Assembly: GCA_015486915.1 (NCBI GenBank)
Contig: WFQS01000624.1
Span: forward strand, 1 to 13,178
DNA from: Desulfobacteraceae bacterium
Lineage (GTDB): Bacteria > Desulfobacterota > Desulfobacteria > Desulfobacterales > Desulfobacteraceae
DNA length: 13,178 bases
Direction of reading: 5' to 3'
Part shown: in pieces, positions 6,166-13,112 of the stretch
How the letters are laid out: each line of letters starts with the position of its first letter
Numbering within the stretch: the stretch's first letter is position 1
Made by a program: the position numbers and the translations under genes
Notes under the pieces: generated by a model
The model's database searches: none
Told to the model about the DNA's origin: nothing
What the model saw: the letters and a program-made list of their open reading frames with translations, nothing else

Positions 6166-7299
6166 ATGGGAAAAAAACTTCAAATATTTAAAACCGTCAT
6201 GATCACATGCATTTTTATAAGCGGTTTATTATTGCAGGGTGCATGCAGTGAAAACTCCAGAAGGAGTTCAGGTTTCACCAGTATAGGTGAATTTTCCATC
6301 AGATATTTGCCGGATAATTGTAAGGAAATAAGAGATGGAGCAGGCAGGCTCATGGTTCTTGTTCCAAGGGGGCAGAAACCACCAGAGGGGTATGAAAAAG
6401 ATCATATCATTGAAATACCTGTGAAAAGGGTTGTGGTATCCTCGGGATTCAATGTCAGTCTGCTAAAGGCTCTTGGTGTTTTAAACACCCTTGTCGGTGT
6501 AACACATGAAAAAAAATACTGGACAATTAAAAAAGTTGTTCAGGGAATGAAGAGCGGTAAAATAACATGCATAGGCAGATCAGGAGCAATTGATTTTGAA
6601 AAACTAAAGGCAATCAGGCCTGATTTGATGCTGACCTGGGATGCCTGCGCCATTGCAAAAATTACAAGGCTTAATATTCCGGGGGTTATTACTACCACGG
6701 GAGAAGCCATGAATCTTGATACACGAATACGTTTTGTTAAGTTTCTATCTGTGTTTTTCAACAGAGAACAAAGAGCAGATGAATATATAAAAAAAATTCA
6801 AAATACCATTACAAAAGTAAGTAAATTATCAATGAATATTAAAAAACAACCAAAAATCATATGGGGAGATATATTTGAAAAAAGAGTGCTTGTGGAACCG
6901 GGAAATTCATGGGCTGCCCAGTTGATAAACTTAAGCGGGGGAAATTATCTGTTTAATGACATAAAGGGGGCATCTTGAATTGAGATCTCACTGGAAAAGT
7001 TTCTTTCCAGCGGAAAAAAAGCTGATATTCTTTTTACATACAGAACACCGAAAACCGGCGCAACATCAATACAGGCCCTTGCCCGTGCCAATTCGCTGTT
7101 AAAAAATATCAAACCTTTGACCATGGGGAGTGTGTATGCTCCTCTTCCCTGTTACAGCCAGTCTGCAGATAAATTTGATCAAATTATTGAGGAGATATCA
7201 GGCATTATTAATAATTTCAGGGGTTTGAAAAAGCAGGATCTAAAATTTTTTATAAAACTGCCGTTAAAAAATCCCGGTAAGTCCAGACCGGCCTCATGA
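6166..7299 (+). CDS. FecB/BtuF-type binding lipoprotein interrupted by an in-frame UGA
   Basis: This is a periplasmic binding protein related to the one at 11573-12691. The start has a strong GGGAGA 6 nt ahead. The N-terminus has a hydrophobic segment ending LLLQGACS, a plausible though atypical lipobox (Q at -3). The first reading frame stops at TGA 6976-6978 after 270 codons. The same frame then stays open for 106 codons to TGA 7297-7299, and this second part matches the C-terminus of the paralogue (for example EKFLSSGKKADI versus EYFCAHGSKADI, and LKFFIKLP versus LRYFVKLP). The whole, 377 codons, equals the paralogue's 372. It is therefore one gene with an internal UGA: a recent nonsense mutation, or a recoded codon (see the hairpin at 6976-7010). 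The final stop lies within a copy of the hairpin element. It probably serves the permease that follows. Confidence 0.8.
6976..7010 (+). promoter_or_regulatory. UGA followed by a SECIS-like hairpin
   Basis: Twelve nt after the in-frame TGA (6976-6978) there is a perfect 7-bp stem CTGGAAA (6991-6997) with TTTCCAG (7004-7010) and a 6-nt loop AGTTTC. The loop starts 19 nt after the UGA and has G as its second base followed by U, features of bacterial SECIS elements. Against recoding, the aligned residue in the paralogue is asparagine, not cysteine, and such short hairpins arise by chance. Confidence 0.25.
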
Positions 7300-7412
7300 C
7301 GTTTTATAAGAAATAGAATGTAACCTGTTACATTTATATCATACTTTGTCAGAATCTCTGATTCTTTGAGACGGGTCTGTGTCTGAATCCGGATCGGCCT
7401 CATGGCCGTTAC
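7283..7412 (+). repeat. Dispersed hairpin element, copies 3 and 4 (tandem cores)
   Basis: A degenerate core (CGGCC, TCAT, GACG at 7289-7301) overlaps the end of the binding-protein gene and supplies its stop codon. It is followed by TTTTATAAG, a perfect 8-bp palindrome AATGTAAC-CT-GTTACATT (7317-7334), a 6-bp hairpin AGAATC-TCT-GATTCT (7351-7365), and a full core CGGCC-TCAT-GGCCG (7395-7408) followed by TTA. Nearly the same order recurs at 12709-12812. The AT-rich flank after it carries AAGAAAAGGAAA ahead of the permease start. Confidence 0.72.
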
Positions 7413-7443
7413 AGAAAAATAAGAAAAGGAAATAAAAATTTAA

Positions 7444-8472
7444 GTGGAAGATTCATTAAAATTTAATGAAAAAAAATACACCATGGTATTTATCCTGCTC
7501 TGGTTTGTGCTGGTATCAGTATTTGCCGTTAATATTATAATCGGGTCAGTAAAGATTTCACTTCCCGCCCTTTTTAATATTATATGTACGCATGACACTG
7601 CAAGTATTTGTGGATTTATTATATGGAACATCCGTATTCCAAGGGCTGTTGCCGCTGTACTTGGCGGAGCATATCTTTCCGTTGCAGGACTTTTACTGCA
7701 GGTTTTTTTTCGAAATCCCATTGTGGGACCATTTATTCTCGGAATATCCTCAGGGGCAACCCTGATGGTTTCATTTGTTATGCTTACAAGCATAAGCCTT
7801 GGTTTCACTAATCTTATTCCTTATCTTACAACTATATCAGGTCTTGCAGGTGCCTATGCAACCATGGTGATCATCCTTGTTATTGCTGCAAAGGTAAAAG
7901 ATGGAATAACCCTTCTCATTGCAGGCCTTATGATGGGATACCTTTGCCATGCAGTGACCAGCATACTTGTCGTTTTTGCTGAACAGCAGAAAATAAAAGG
8001 CTTTGTGCTGTGGCAACTTGGAAGCTTTTCAGGGCTGAAATGGAGTGAAATACAATTATTGTTTATTACCGGGAGCATTATTTTGATTATTGTTTATTCT
8101 CTGAGCAAATCATTAAACGCCTTTCTTGCCGGAGAAACATATGCCCTGACAATGGGTGTCAATATCCGTTTGTTCAGGTTTCTTATTGTTTTGTGTTCGT
8201 GTGCCCTTGCCGGAATGGTGACGGCATTTGCAGGGCCTGTGGCATTCATAGGACTTGCAGTGCCTCATATGACGAGGCTGTGTTTTTCAACATCCGACAA
8301 TCGTATTTTAATTCCCGGAACTATTATGCTCGGAGCCATTGTAACGGTGTTATGCGATTTATTAGCACGACAGATATTTTCCCCGGTTGAACTTCCCATC
8401 AGTGCAATTACAGCATTTTTTGGGGCACCGGTTGTTATAGGTCTTTTAATGAAGAAAAGGGTCTCGGTATAA
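7444..8472 (+). CDS. ABC transporter permease, FecCD/BtuC type
   Basis: This is a second inner-membrane permease, 342 residues from the GTG at 7444 (an ATG at 7483 is the alternative). Family landmarks are IRIPRAVAAVLGGAYLSVAGLLLQ, FFRNPIVGPFILGISSGATL, GLMMGYLCHAV, FVLWQLGSFSGLKW, the coupling region FAGPVAFIGLAVPHMTRL, and the C-terminal ITAFFGAPVVIGLLMKKR. It follows the UGA-containing binding-protein gene and precedes the adenosyltransferase, which suggests corrinoid import. No ATPase gene accompanies it on this strand. A partly deleted, recently duplicated copy lies at 12847-12988. Confidence 0.94.
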   Translation: MEDSLKFNEKKYTMVFILLWFVLVSVFAVNIIIGSVKISLPALFNIICTHDTASICGFIIWNIRIPRAVAAVLGGAYLSVAGLLLQVFFRNPIVGPFILGISSGATLMVSFVMLTSISLGFTNLIPYLTTISGLAGAYATMVIILVIAAKVKDGITLLIAGLMMGYLCHAVTSILVVFAEQQKIKGFVLWQLGSFSGLKWSEIQLLFITGSIILIIVYSLSKSLNAFLAGETYALTMGVNIRLFRFLIVLCSCALAGMVTAFAGPVAFIGLAVPHMTRLCFSTSDNRILIPGTIMLGAIVTVLCDLLARQIFSPVELPISAITAFFGAPVVIGLLMKKRVSV

Positions 8473-8503
8473 CACCCGAATAAACCGGAAAGGAAAAGGT
8501 AAA

Positions 8504-8647
8504 ATGCAGCAGGTTTGTTTACATGAAAAAAATGAAATTAAAATAAAAATACCAGATACAATACGGAAAATTCAAGGAAGCAAGGTGGATGTCCTTGGCA
8601 CTGATGATGTTGATAAATGGCAGATGGAATGGAGGATCGCCAAGTGA
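8504..8647 (+). CDS. 47-residue small protein coupled to cobO
   Basis: The ATG at 8504 has AAAGGAAAAGG 5 nt ahead, and the frame ends in TGA at 8645-8647, overlapping the adenosyltransferase GTG start by 4 nt (GTGA). The product begins MQQVCLHEKNEIKIKIPD and ends DKWQMEWRIAK; it is charged, with no signal peptide or membrane segment. I do not recognise the family. The strong ribosome-binding site, the overlap and an identical second copy of its 5' end at 13113 support a real gene. A role as a helper or leader of the adenosyltransferase is a guess. Confidence 0.6.
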   Translation: MQQVCLHEKNEIKIKIPDTIRKIQGSKVDVLGTDDVDKWQMEWRIAK

Positions 8648-9192
8648 GTAAAGAGATAAAAGAAACCAGGGAAAAAGATGGTTTAATTTTGATATTTACC
8701 GGCCATGGCAAGGGCAAGACCACCGCAGCCATAGGCATCACTATGCGGGCAGTGGGCCATGGTTTTAAGACCTGCTTTATCCAATTTATTAAAGGAAGCT
8801 GGAAATATGGTGAGATGGAGGCCATTGCCAAATTTCCCGACAATATTGACTTTCATGTCATGGGTCGAGGCTTTACCTGGAAATCCGATGATCTCGATAA
8901 AGACCGGGCTGTGGCGAGGGAAGCATGGGAAAAGGCCAAAGAGGTGATTTTTACAGGGCAATACAAGATGGTGATACTGGATGAATTCACCTATCTGCTC
9001 CTCTATGACATGATTGACCGTAATGATGCCCTTAGGGTTCTGGCCAATAAACCCGCAGATCTGCATATTGTTATCACTGGCCGCGATGCCGACCCGGCTC
9101 TGATTGACCTTGCCGATCTGGTCACTGAGATGAAGGTGATTAAGCATCCATACAAACAAGGAATAAAGGCTCAGAAAGGAATTGAGTTCTAA
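8644..9192 (+). CDS. cobO: Corrinoid adenosyltransferase, CobO/BtuR type
   Basis: This enzyme transfers the adenosyl group of ATP to reduced corrinoid, making the coenzyme form, in the cytoplasm. The GTG at 8644 preceded by GGAGG with an 8-nt gap gives 182 residues; the earlier ATG at 8617 lacks such a site. Motifs are the P-loop GHGKGKTT (20-27), TCFIQFIKGSW, VMGRGFTW, Walker B-like MVILDEFTYLL, and the C-terminal signature ITGRDADPALIDLADLVTEM followed by KHPYKQGIKAQKGIE. The family requires a reduced corrinoid. Position between the permease and the B12 receptor and downstream of the riboswitch fits B12 salvage. The gene looks more GC-rich than the genes before it. Confidence 0.95.
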   Translation: MSKEIKETREKDGLILIFTGHGKGKTTAAIGITMRAVGHGFKTCFIQFIKGSWKYGEMEAIAKFPDNIDFHVMGRGFTWKSDDLDKDRAVAREAWEKAKEVIFTGQYKMVILDEFTYLLLYDMIDRNDALRVLANKPADLHIVITGRDADPALIDLADLVTEMKVIKHPYKQGIKAQKGIEF

Positions 9193-9419
9193 TGGCAGGA
9201 CAAATAAAAAAACTACTCAATTTTTCCACCCACCCTGGCGAGTTGGAATTCTTTGGTGATGACTGGGGGAGGTGGCAAAGTTCACGAACAAATGGTAAAT
9301 CGATGGCTTTGAGTCATTGCCGGCGGGCGATTACCCATTTGCCCGGGCATATCGATCAGCGCCGCGTATGGCGGTATGACATTTTTACGTTAAGCTTTGG
9401 TATTCCCATACTACTATGA
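9192..9419 (+). CDS. Unrecognised 75-residue protein or gene remnant
   Basis: The ATG shares a base with the adenosyltransferase stop (TAATG), so translation could be coupled. The product begins MAGQIKKLLNFSTHPGELEF and has no obvious motif, signal or membrane helix. The second half is GC-rich and arginine/histidine-rich, unlike a typical conserved domain, so a truncated or shifted remnant is possible. It ends 17 nt before the receptor start. Confidence 0.35.
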   Translation: MAGQIKKLLNFSTHPGELEFFGDDWGRWQSSRTNGKSMALSHCRRAITHLPGHIDQRRVWRYDIFTLSFGIPILL

Positions 9420-9436
9420 AAAAAGGAGATTTGAAA

Positions 9437-11515
9437 ATGAGATACGTTTTTAAAATGGTAATTATTTTTGTTTTTTTTACCCTATTCTTGGCCCTATCAG
9501 AGATAAGCTTTGCAAAACAAAATGCGAGGGTGGAGGAAATTCCTAAAAGCAAACAGGAGCAGGCAAAGAAAGAGGAGCAAAAAAAGGCAGTGACATTAGA
9601 AGAAATAGTGGTTACCGCCACCAGAACCCCTGAGGAGAAAAAAAATCTCCCCCAAGTTGTTGATATAATTTCAACGAAAGATATTAAAATGACAGCAGGA
9701 GACGATCTCACTGATATCATAAAGGAAAATTCCAGTGTGGATGTGATCCAATACCCCGGAGGATATTCCGGTACTATAAGTATAAGGGGGATTAGGTCAG
9801 ACTATTGGGGTACTATTAAACACTGTTTAACATTGGTGGACGGCCGGCCAATCGGTGCTACAACCCTGGCGTCTATTAACAAGAATACTATTAGTCGAAT
9901 CGAAGTTCTCAAAGGTCCTGCATCCTCCCTTTACGGTTCGGGTGCCATGGGCGGAGTACTGAATATTATTACAAAAAAAACAAAGGGAAAAGTCAAAACT
10001 GCATTCACCATGGGAGGCGGCAGTTCTGATACGTTTAAGACGGAACTCTCTTCAGGGGGAAACATAACGGAAAAATTCGATTTTAACCTTGATGCAAGCA
10101 CCTATCATCAGAACGACGACATTCGTATGGGTAATGGTCACACGAGAGACTATACCGCATTTAAAAAATATAATGGCACCGCAAGATTAGGACTGGATCT
10201 GGCTGACACCTGGCGCCTGGATATGAAAGGCAACTGGTATGCCGGCCGGGATATAGAAAATCCGAATGACATAGATTGGGGGGACAGCAAACAGAAAAAA
10301 AGGGATGTCGATCAGTATGGGGGCGATTTAAGTCTTTCCGGAACGATTGCAAAGAATAACGAGGTTAACCTGACTTTTTATAATTCACGGGAAGAAAATA
10401 AATACAGCTATGAGTATACGGGAATCAACCCGTACACCGGTTCCTGCAACAGGTTTGACTGGCTGGGTGCGCAGTTTCAGGATACCTATCGTTGGGGCGT
10501 ACATAGTCTGACCATGGGGCTTGATTATCAGAAAGTTACCGAGGAAGGAAAATCCTGGAATGCCGACGGTACACGCAAAGGTCCCTGGCGGCCTGACAAC
10601 GAACGTGAAACATTGAGTGCTTTCGGTGAGGCGATGCTGAAGTTTTTAGATGACCGGATGATCGTCACCATGGGGGGAAGATACAATGCTATAGAGCTGA
10701 AGACAAGGGAAACTCCCTATAAAACTGGATTCACGCCCGGCTCTGAAAAATTTTACGCTTTCAATCCCAGCGGCGGCCTGAAGTTTTTTCTCTCTCCCCA
10801 ATGGCAGGTTCACTCGACTATCGGAACGGCCTTTGTAACTCCGAAGCCCGAACAGGTAGCCGGAACATGGGTGAGCAGTTGGGGTACCATCACCAAGGGA
10901 AATCCCGGCCTGGATCCGGAAAACAGCGTTAGCTGGGATGCCGGCATAAGTCATTCCAAAAAAGCATGGGGTCTTTCGGGAGATCTCACATACTTCATGA
11001 CCGATATTGATGACAAAATCGAAAAGGTCAAGACGGGCAGTTCGCTCTACACCTACGAAAATGCTCTGAAAGCCAGGATACGCGGCTTAGAAGGAGAGTT
11101 TTCTTTTGACATCGGCACTCTTGTCAGGCTGAATTATTCAGTTCGTTTTTTTGCCAATTTTACCAGGTTGTTCGAAGCGGAAGAGACCCTGTCTACCGGT
11201 AGGCAGGATATCCGTAATATCGCCGATACCAAGATAAATTACGGCCTGGAATATGACGATGGTCACTTTTTTAACAGCAAATTGACCGCCCGCTATGTGG
11301 GACACCGGAAAGATACGGATTGGGCTGTCAGTGGGTCCCCTGAAGTTGAGAATCCTTCATTTACAGTTGTCGATCTTGCAATGAATTTCAATTTACTCAA
11401 ACGTCACCATCTTGGTTTCCAGATATATAATATTTTTGACAAGTATTATTATGAAACCAAGGGGTATCCGTTACAGGGACGGTCCTTCTTTGTGAAATAT
11501 ACGATTGAGTTATGA
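9437..11515 (+). CDS. TonB-dependent outer-membrane receptor, BtuB-like
   Basis: This is an outer-membrane active-transport channel, 692 residues from the ATG at 9437, which follows AAAAGGAG by 8 nt (the ATG at 9416 has no such site). A signal peptide ends near SFA (residues 24-26). A lysine/glutamate-rich linker (about 33-50) and a TonB box EEIVVTATRT (55-64) follow. The plug has SIRGIRSDYWG, TLVDGRPIG and the conserved RIEVLKGPASSLYGSGAMGG with VLNIITKK. The rest is a beta barrel with many aromatic, alternating strands, including a GYPLQGRSFFVKYTIEL terminus. Receptors of this family take up siderophores, haem or cobalamin; the riboswitch and the adjacent cobO favour corrinoid. The C-terminal residue is leucine rather than the common phenylalanine. 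Confidence 0.92.
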   Translation: MRYVFKMVIIFVFFTLFLALSEISFAKQNARVEEIPKSKQEQAKKEEQKKAVTLEEIVVTATRTPEEKKNLPQVVDIISTKDIKMTAGDDLTDIIKENSSVDVIQYPGGYSGTISIRGIRSDYWGTIKHCLTLVDGRPIGATTLASINKNTISRIEVLKGPASSLYGSGAMGGVLNIITKKTKGKVKTAFTMGGGSSDTFKTELSSGGNITEKFDFNLDASTYHQNDDIRMGNGHTRDYTAFKKYNGTARLGLDLADTWRLDMKGNWYAGRDIENPNDIDWGDSKQKKRDVDQYGGDLSLSGTIAKNNEVNLTFYNSREENKYSYEYTGINPYTGSCNRFDWLGAQFQDTYRWGVHSLTMGLDYQKVTEEGKSWNADGTRKGPWRPDNERETLSAFGEAMLKFLDDRMIVTMGGRYNAIELKTRETPYKTGFTPGSEKFYAFNPSGGLKFFLSPQWQVHSTIGTAFVTPKPEQVAGTWVSSWGTITKGNPGLDPENSVSWDAGISHSKKAWGLSGDLTYFMTDIDDKIEKVKTGSSLYTYENALKARIRGLEGEFSFDIGTLVRLNYSVRFFANFTRLFEAEETLSTGRQDIRNIADTKINYGLEYDDGHFFNSKLTARYVGHRKDTDWAVSGSPEVENPSFTVVDLAMNFNLLKRHHLGFQIYNIFDKYYYETKGYPLQGRSFFVKYTIEL

Positions 11516-11572
11516 AATATTAAAGATGATCGAAAAAAAGATAATTTTAAATAATTTGTCCCTATATTCAGA

Positions 11573-12691
11573 ATGTTATCCAATGGTAGCCGAATGATTT
11601 TAAGAAAGATATATATTACATGCTTTACATCTGTTGTTATCTTTTTTTTGTGTCTATCTGTTTCCGAGGGAGGAAGCCCCCTCAAGCTCCTATATGCCAC
11701 TCATTTTCATGTTGATTACTTACAGAATGGGTGTAAAAAAGTGACGGACGGGGCAGGCAGAGAGCTTCTTCTTGTACCACAGAGGAAAAAACCTGATCCA
11801 GCTTATCGGAAGGATGTGACTATAGTCAGAATTCCCGTAAGTAAGGTTATTACAAGATGGAGTACCATTCCAGCATTTTTAAAGGCGCTGGGAGTTATGA
11901 ATACCCTTGTAGGCGTGACTACCAGAAAAGAGGAGTGGTGTGCTGAGGATATAAAAATGATGATGGATCAGGGAATTATAAAAAATATTGGAACTCGTAA
12001 CGCTGTAGATTATGAGGAATTATACGTCATAAAGCCTGATATATTTTTTGCAAGTACATGGGAAAAAACAAGCAAGCTGATGGAATTGGGAATCCCAGTA
12101 GCCAAAACAAGTGAGTATTTAGAAGGTAATCCACTGGGAAGGTTAGAATGGATTAAGTTCTTTGCAGCCTTTTATGACAAGGAGAAGGAAGCGAAGGAAT
12201 ATTTTGATAAGGCGGTCAATGAGGTACGCCGGCTATCAGAAAAGATTGCAAATGTAAAGAAAAGGCCAAGAATACTGTGGGGAGCTATTAGAATTGGAGG
12301 AACGATTTATGCGCCTACAGGGAAGTGCTATGTAAGTAAGATGATTGCCATCTCTGGTGGAGATTCCATTTTAAAGGGATTAAGACGAATGGAGAATGCC
12401 CCAATAACCCTGGAGTATTTTTGTGCACATGGCAGCAAAGCGGATATCTACATATGCCCCGAGCCTTTACTGCAGGATGGCATTACCACAATAAAAAAGT
12501 TGGTCTTCATACATCCCATCATCTCCGCTTTCAAGTCAGTAAAAACGGGAAATGTGTTTTGCTTTCAGCCTTGGTATTGGGAATCCATTGACAAGACAGA
12601 TGAGATAATGGAAGATCTGGCTGCAATTTTTCATCCCGGCCTATTTCCTGAACATAAGCTTAGATATTTTGTCAAACTCCCTGCACAATAG
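11573..12691 (+). CDS. ABC transporter periplasmic substrate-binding protein, FecB/BtuF type
   Basis: This is the second plus-strand binding protein, 372 residues, with a hydrophobic N-terminal segment (YITCFTSVVIFFLCLSVSEG) acting as a signal peptide. It aligns along its length with the UGA-containing paralogue: GCKKVTDGAGR versus NCKEIRDGAGR, FLKALGVMNTLVGVT versus LLKALGVLNTLVGVT, PRILWG versus PKIIWG, and KADI segments. Divergence at protein level is large, so this is an old duplication. Neither possible start (ATG 11573 or 11594) has a good ribosome-binding site. It begins 57 nt after the receptor stop. It is intact, so it could substitute for the interrupted paralogue. A corrinoid substrate is inferred from context. 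Confidence 0.9.
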   Translation: MLSNGSRMILRKIYITCFTSVVIFFLCLSVSEGGSPLKLLYATHFHVDYLQNGCKKVTDGAGRELLLVPQRKKPDPAYRKDVTIVRIPVSKVITRWSTIPAFLKALGVMNTLVGVTTRKEEWCAEDIKMMMDQGIIKNIGTRNAVDYEELYVIKPDIFFASTWEKTSKLMELGIPVAKTSEYLEGNPLGRLEWIKFFAAFYDKEKEAKEYFDKAVNEVRRLSEKIANVKKRPRILWGAIRIGGTIYAPTGKCYVSKMIAISGGDSILKGLRRMENAPITLEYFCAHGSKADIYICPEPLLQDGITTIKKLVFIHPIISAFKSVKTGNVFCFQPWYWESIDKTDEIMEDLAAIFHPGLFPEHKLRYFVKLPAQ

Positions 12692-12708
12692 TCAATTATA
12701 ATCTGGTT

Positions 12709-12814
12709 AATAAATGTAACTCATTACATTTATTGGCTTTGCGTCTTCGACCCATTTTTTGTCAGACTTTTTGAGACAAATGTAGGTAGATCCGGATCGC
12801 CCTCATGGCAGTTA
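12709..12814 (+). repeat. Dispersed hairpin element, copy 5
   Basis: It starts with a perfect 11-bp stem AATAAATGTAA (12709-12719), loop CTCA, TTACATTTATT (12724-12734). A 6-bp stem TTTGTC/GACAAA (12758-12780) follows, then GATCCGGAT and a degenerate core CGCCC-TCAT-GGCAG with GTTA. The order and flanks (AGGAAAATAAGTAAAGGAAA) mirror the region before the intact permease, including the location between a binding-protein gene and a permease. Confidence 0.68.
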
Positions 12815-12846
12815 CAGGAAAATAAGTAAAGGAAATAAAAATTTAA

Positions 12847-12988
12847 GTGAAAGATTCATTAAAATTTAATGAAAAAATACACCATGGTATGTATCCTGTT
12901 TGGCTTTGTGCTGTGGCAGCTTGGAAGCTTTTCAGGGCTGAGATGGGTTGTTATAGGTCTTTTAATGAAAAAAAGGGTCTCGGTATAA
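12847..12988 (+). pseudogene. Collapsed duplicate of the FecCD permease
   Basis: Three blocks match the permease at 7444-8472: its first about 50 nt, the FVLWQLGSFSGLKW region (about 8001-8043), and the last 14 codons with the stop. Between them roughly 500 and 390 nt are missing. The first junction lies at TTTGTGCTG, present in the parent at 7504-7512 and 8002-8010, pointing to deletion between short direct repeats. Two A residues are also lost from the early A-run, so the GTG-start frame shifts. From the internal ATG at 12884 the reading frame remains in register through both junctions and yields a 34-residue hydrophobic peptide ending LLMKKRVSV. It cannot be a working permease; whether the peptide is made is unknown. 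Confidence 0.85.
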
Positions 12989-13068
12989 CGGCTATGAGGC
13001 CGATCTGGATTCAGGTCCAGTTGCCTCACAACGAATGTAGAAATAGAACGAATGATTTACGCTCTATT
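12989..13068 (-). repeat. Dispersed hairpin element, copy 6 (inverted)
   Basis: On the minus strand it reads AATAGA...TCTATT (13068-13042, outer arms of a hairpin with an added CG/CG pair), then 39 nt including TTCGTTG and GAGGCA, then CCAGAT and the core CGGCC-TCAT-AGCCG (13002-12989), then TTA. Its upstream flank TTTATAAAAAATAGA matches TTTATAAGAAATAGA near 7304. It lies between the permease remnant and the second small-gene copy, where the parental segment (8473-8480) has only a few bases. Confidence 0.7.
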
Positions 13069-13112
13069 TTTTATAAAAATCTGAATAAATAAACCGGAAA
13101 GGAAAAGGTAAA

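Noticed and set aside
7117..7299. Separate 60-codon gene
   Set aside because: It is the C-terminal part of the binding protein after the internal UGA, in the same frame and similar to the paralogue's end.
8683..9159. 158-codon minus-strand frame
   Set aside because: It lies fully antisense to the well-supported adenosyltransferase gene.
7283..13068. CRISPR array
   Set aside because: The repeats are few, variable, widely dispersed and in both orientations, without regular spacers or cas genes.
12847..13092. 81-codon frame starting at the permease remnant GTG
   Set aside because: After the loss of two A residues it reads the permease fragments out of frame and continues into the inverted repeat; it is a shadow.
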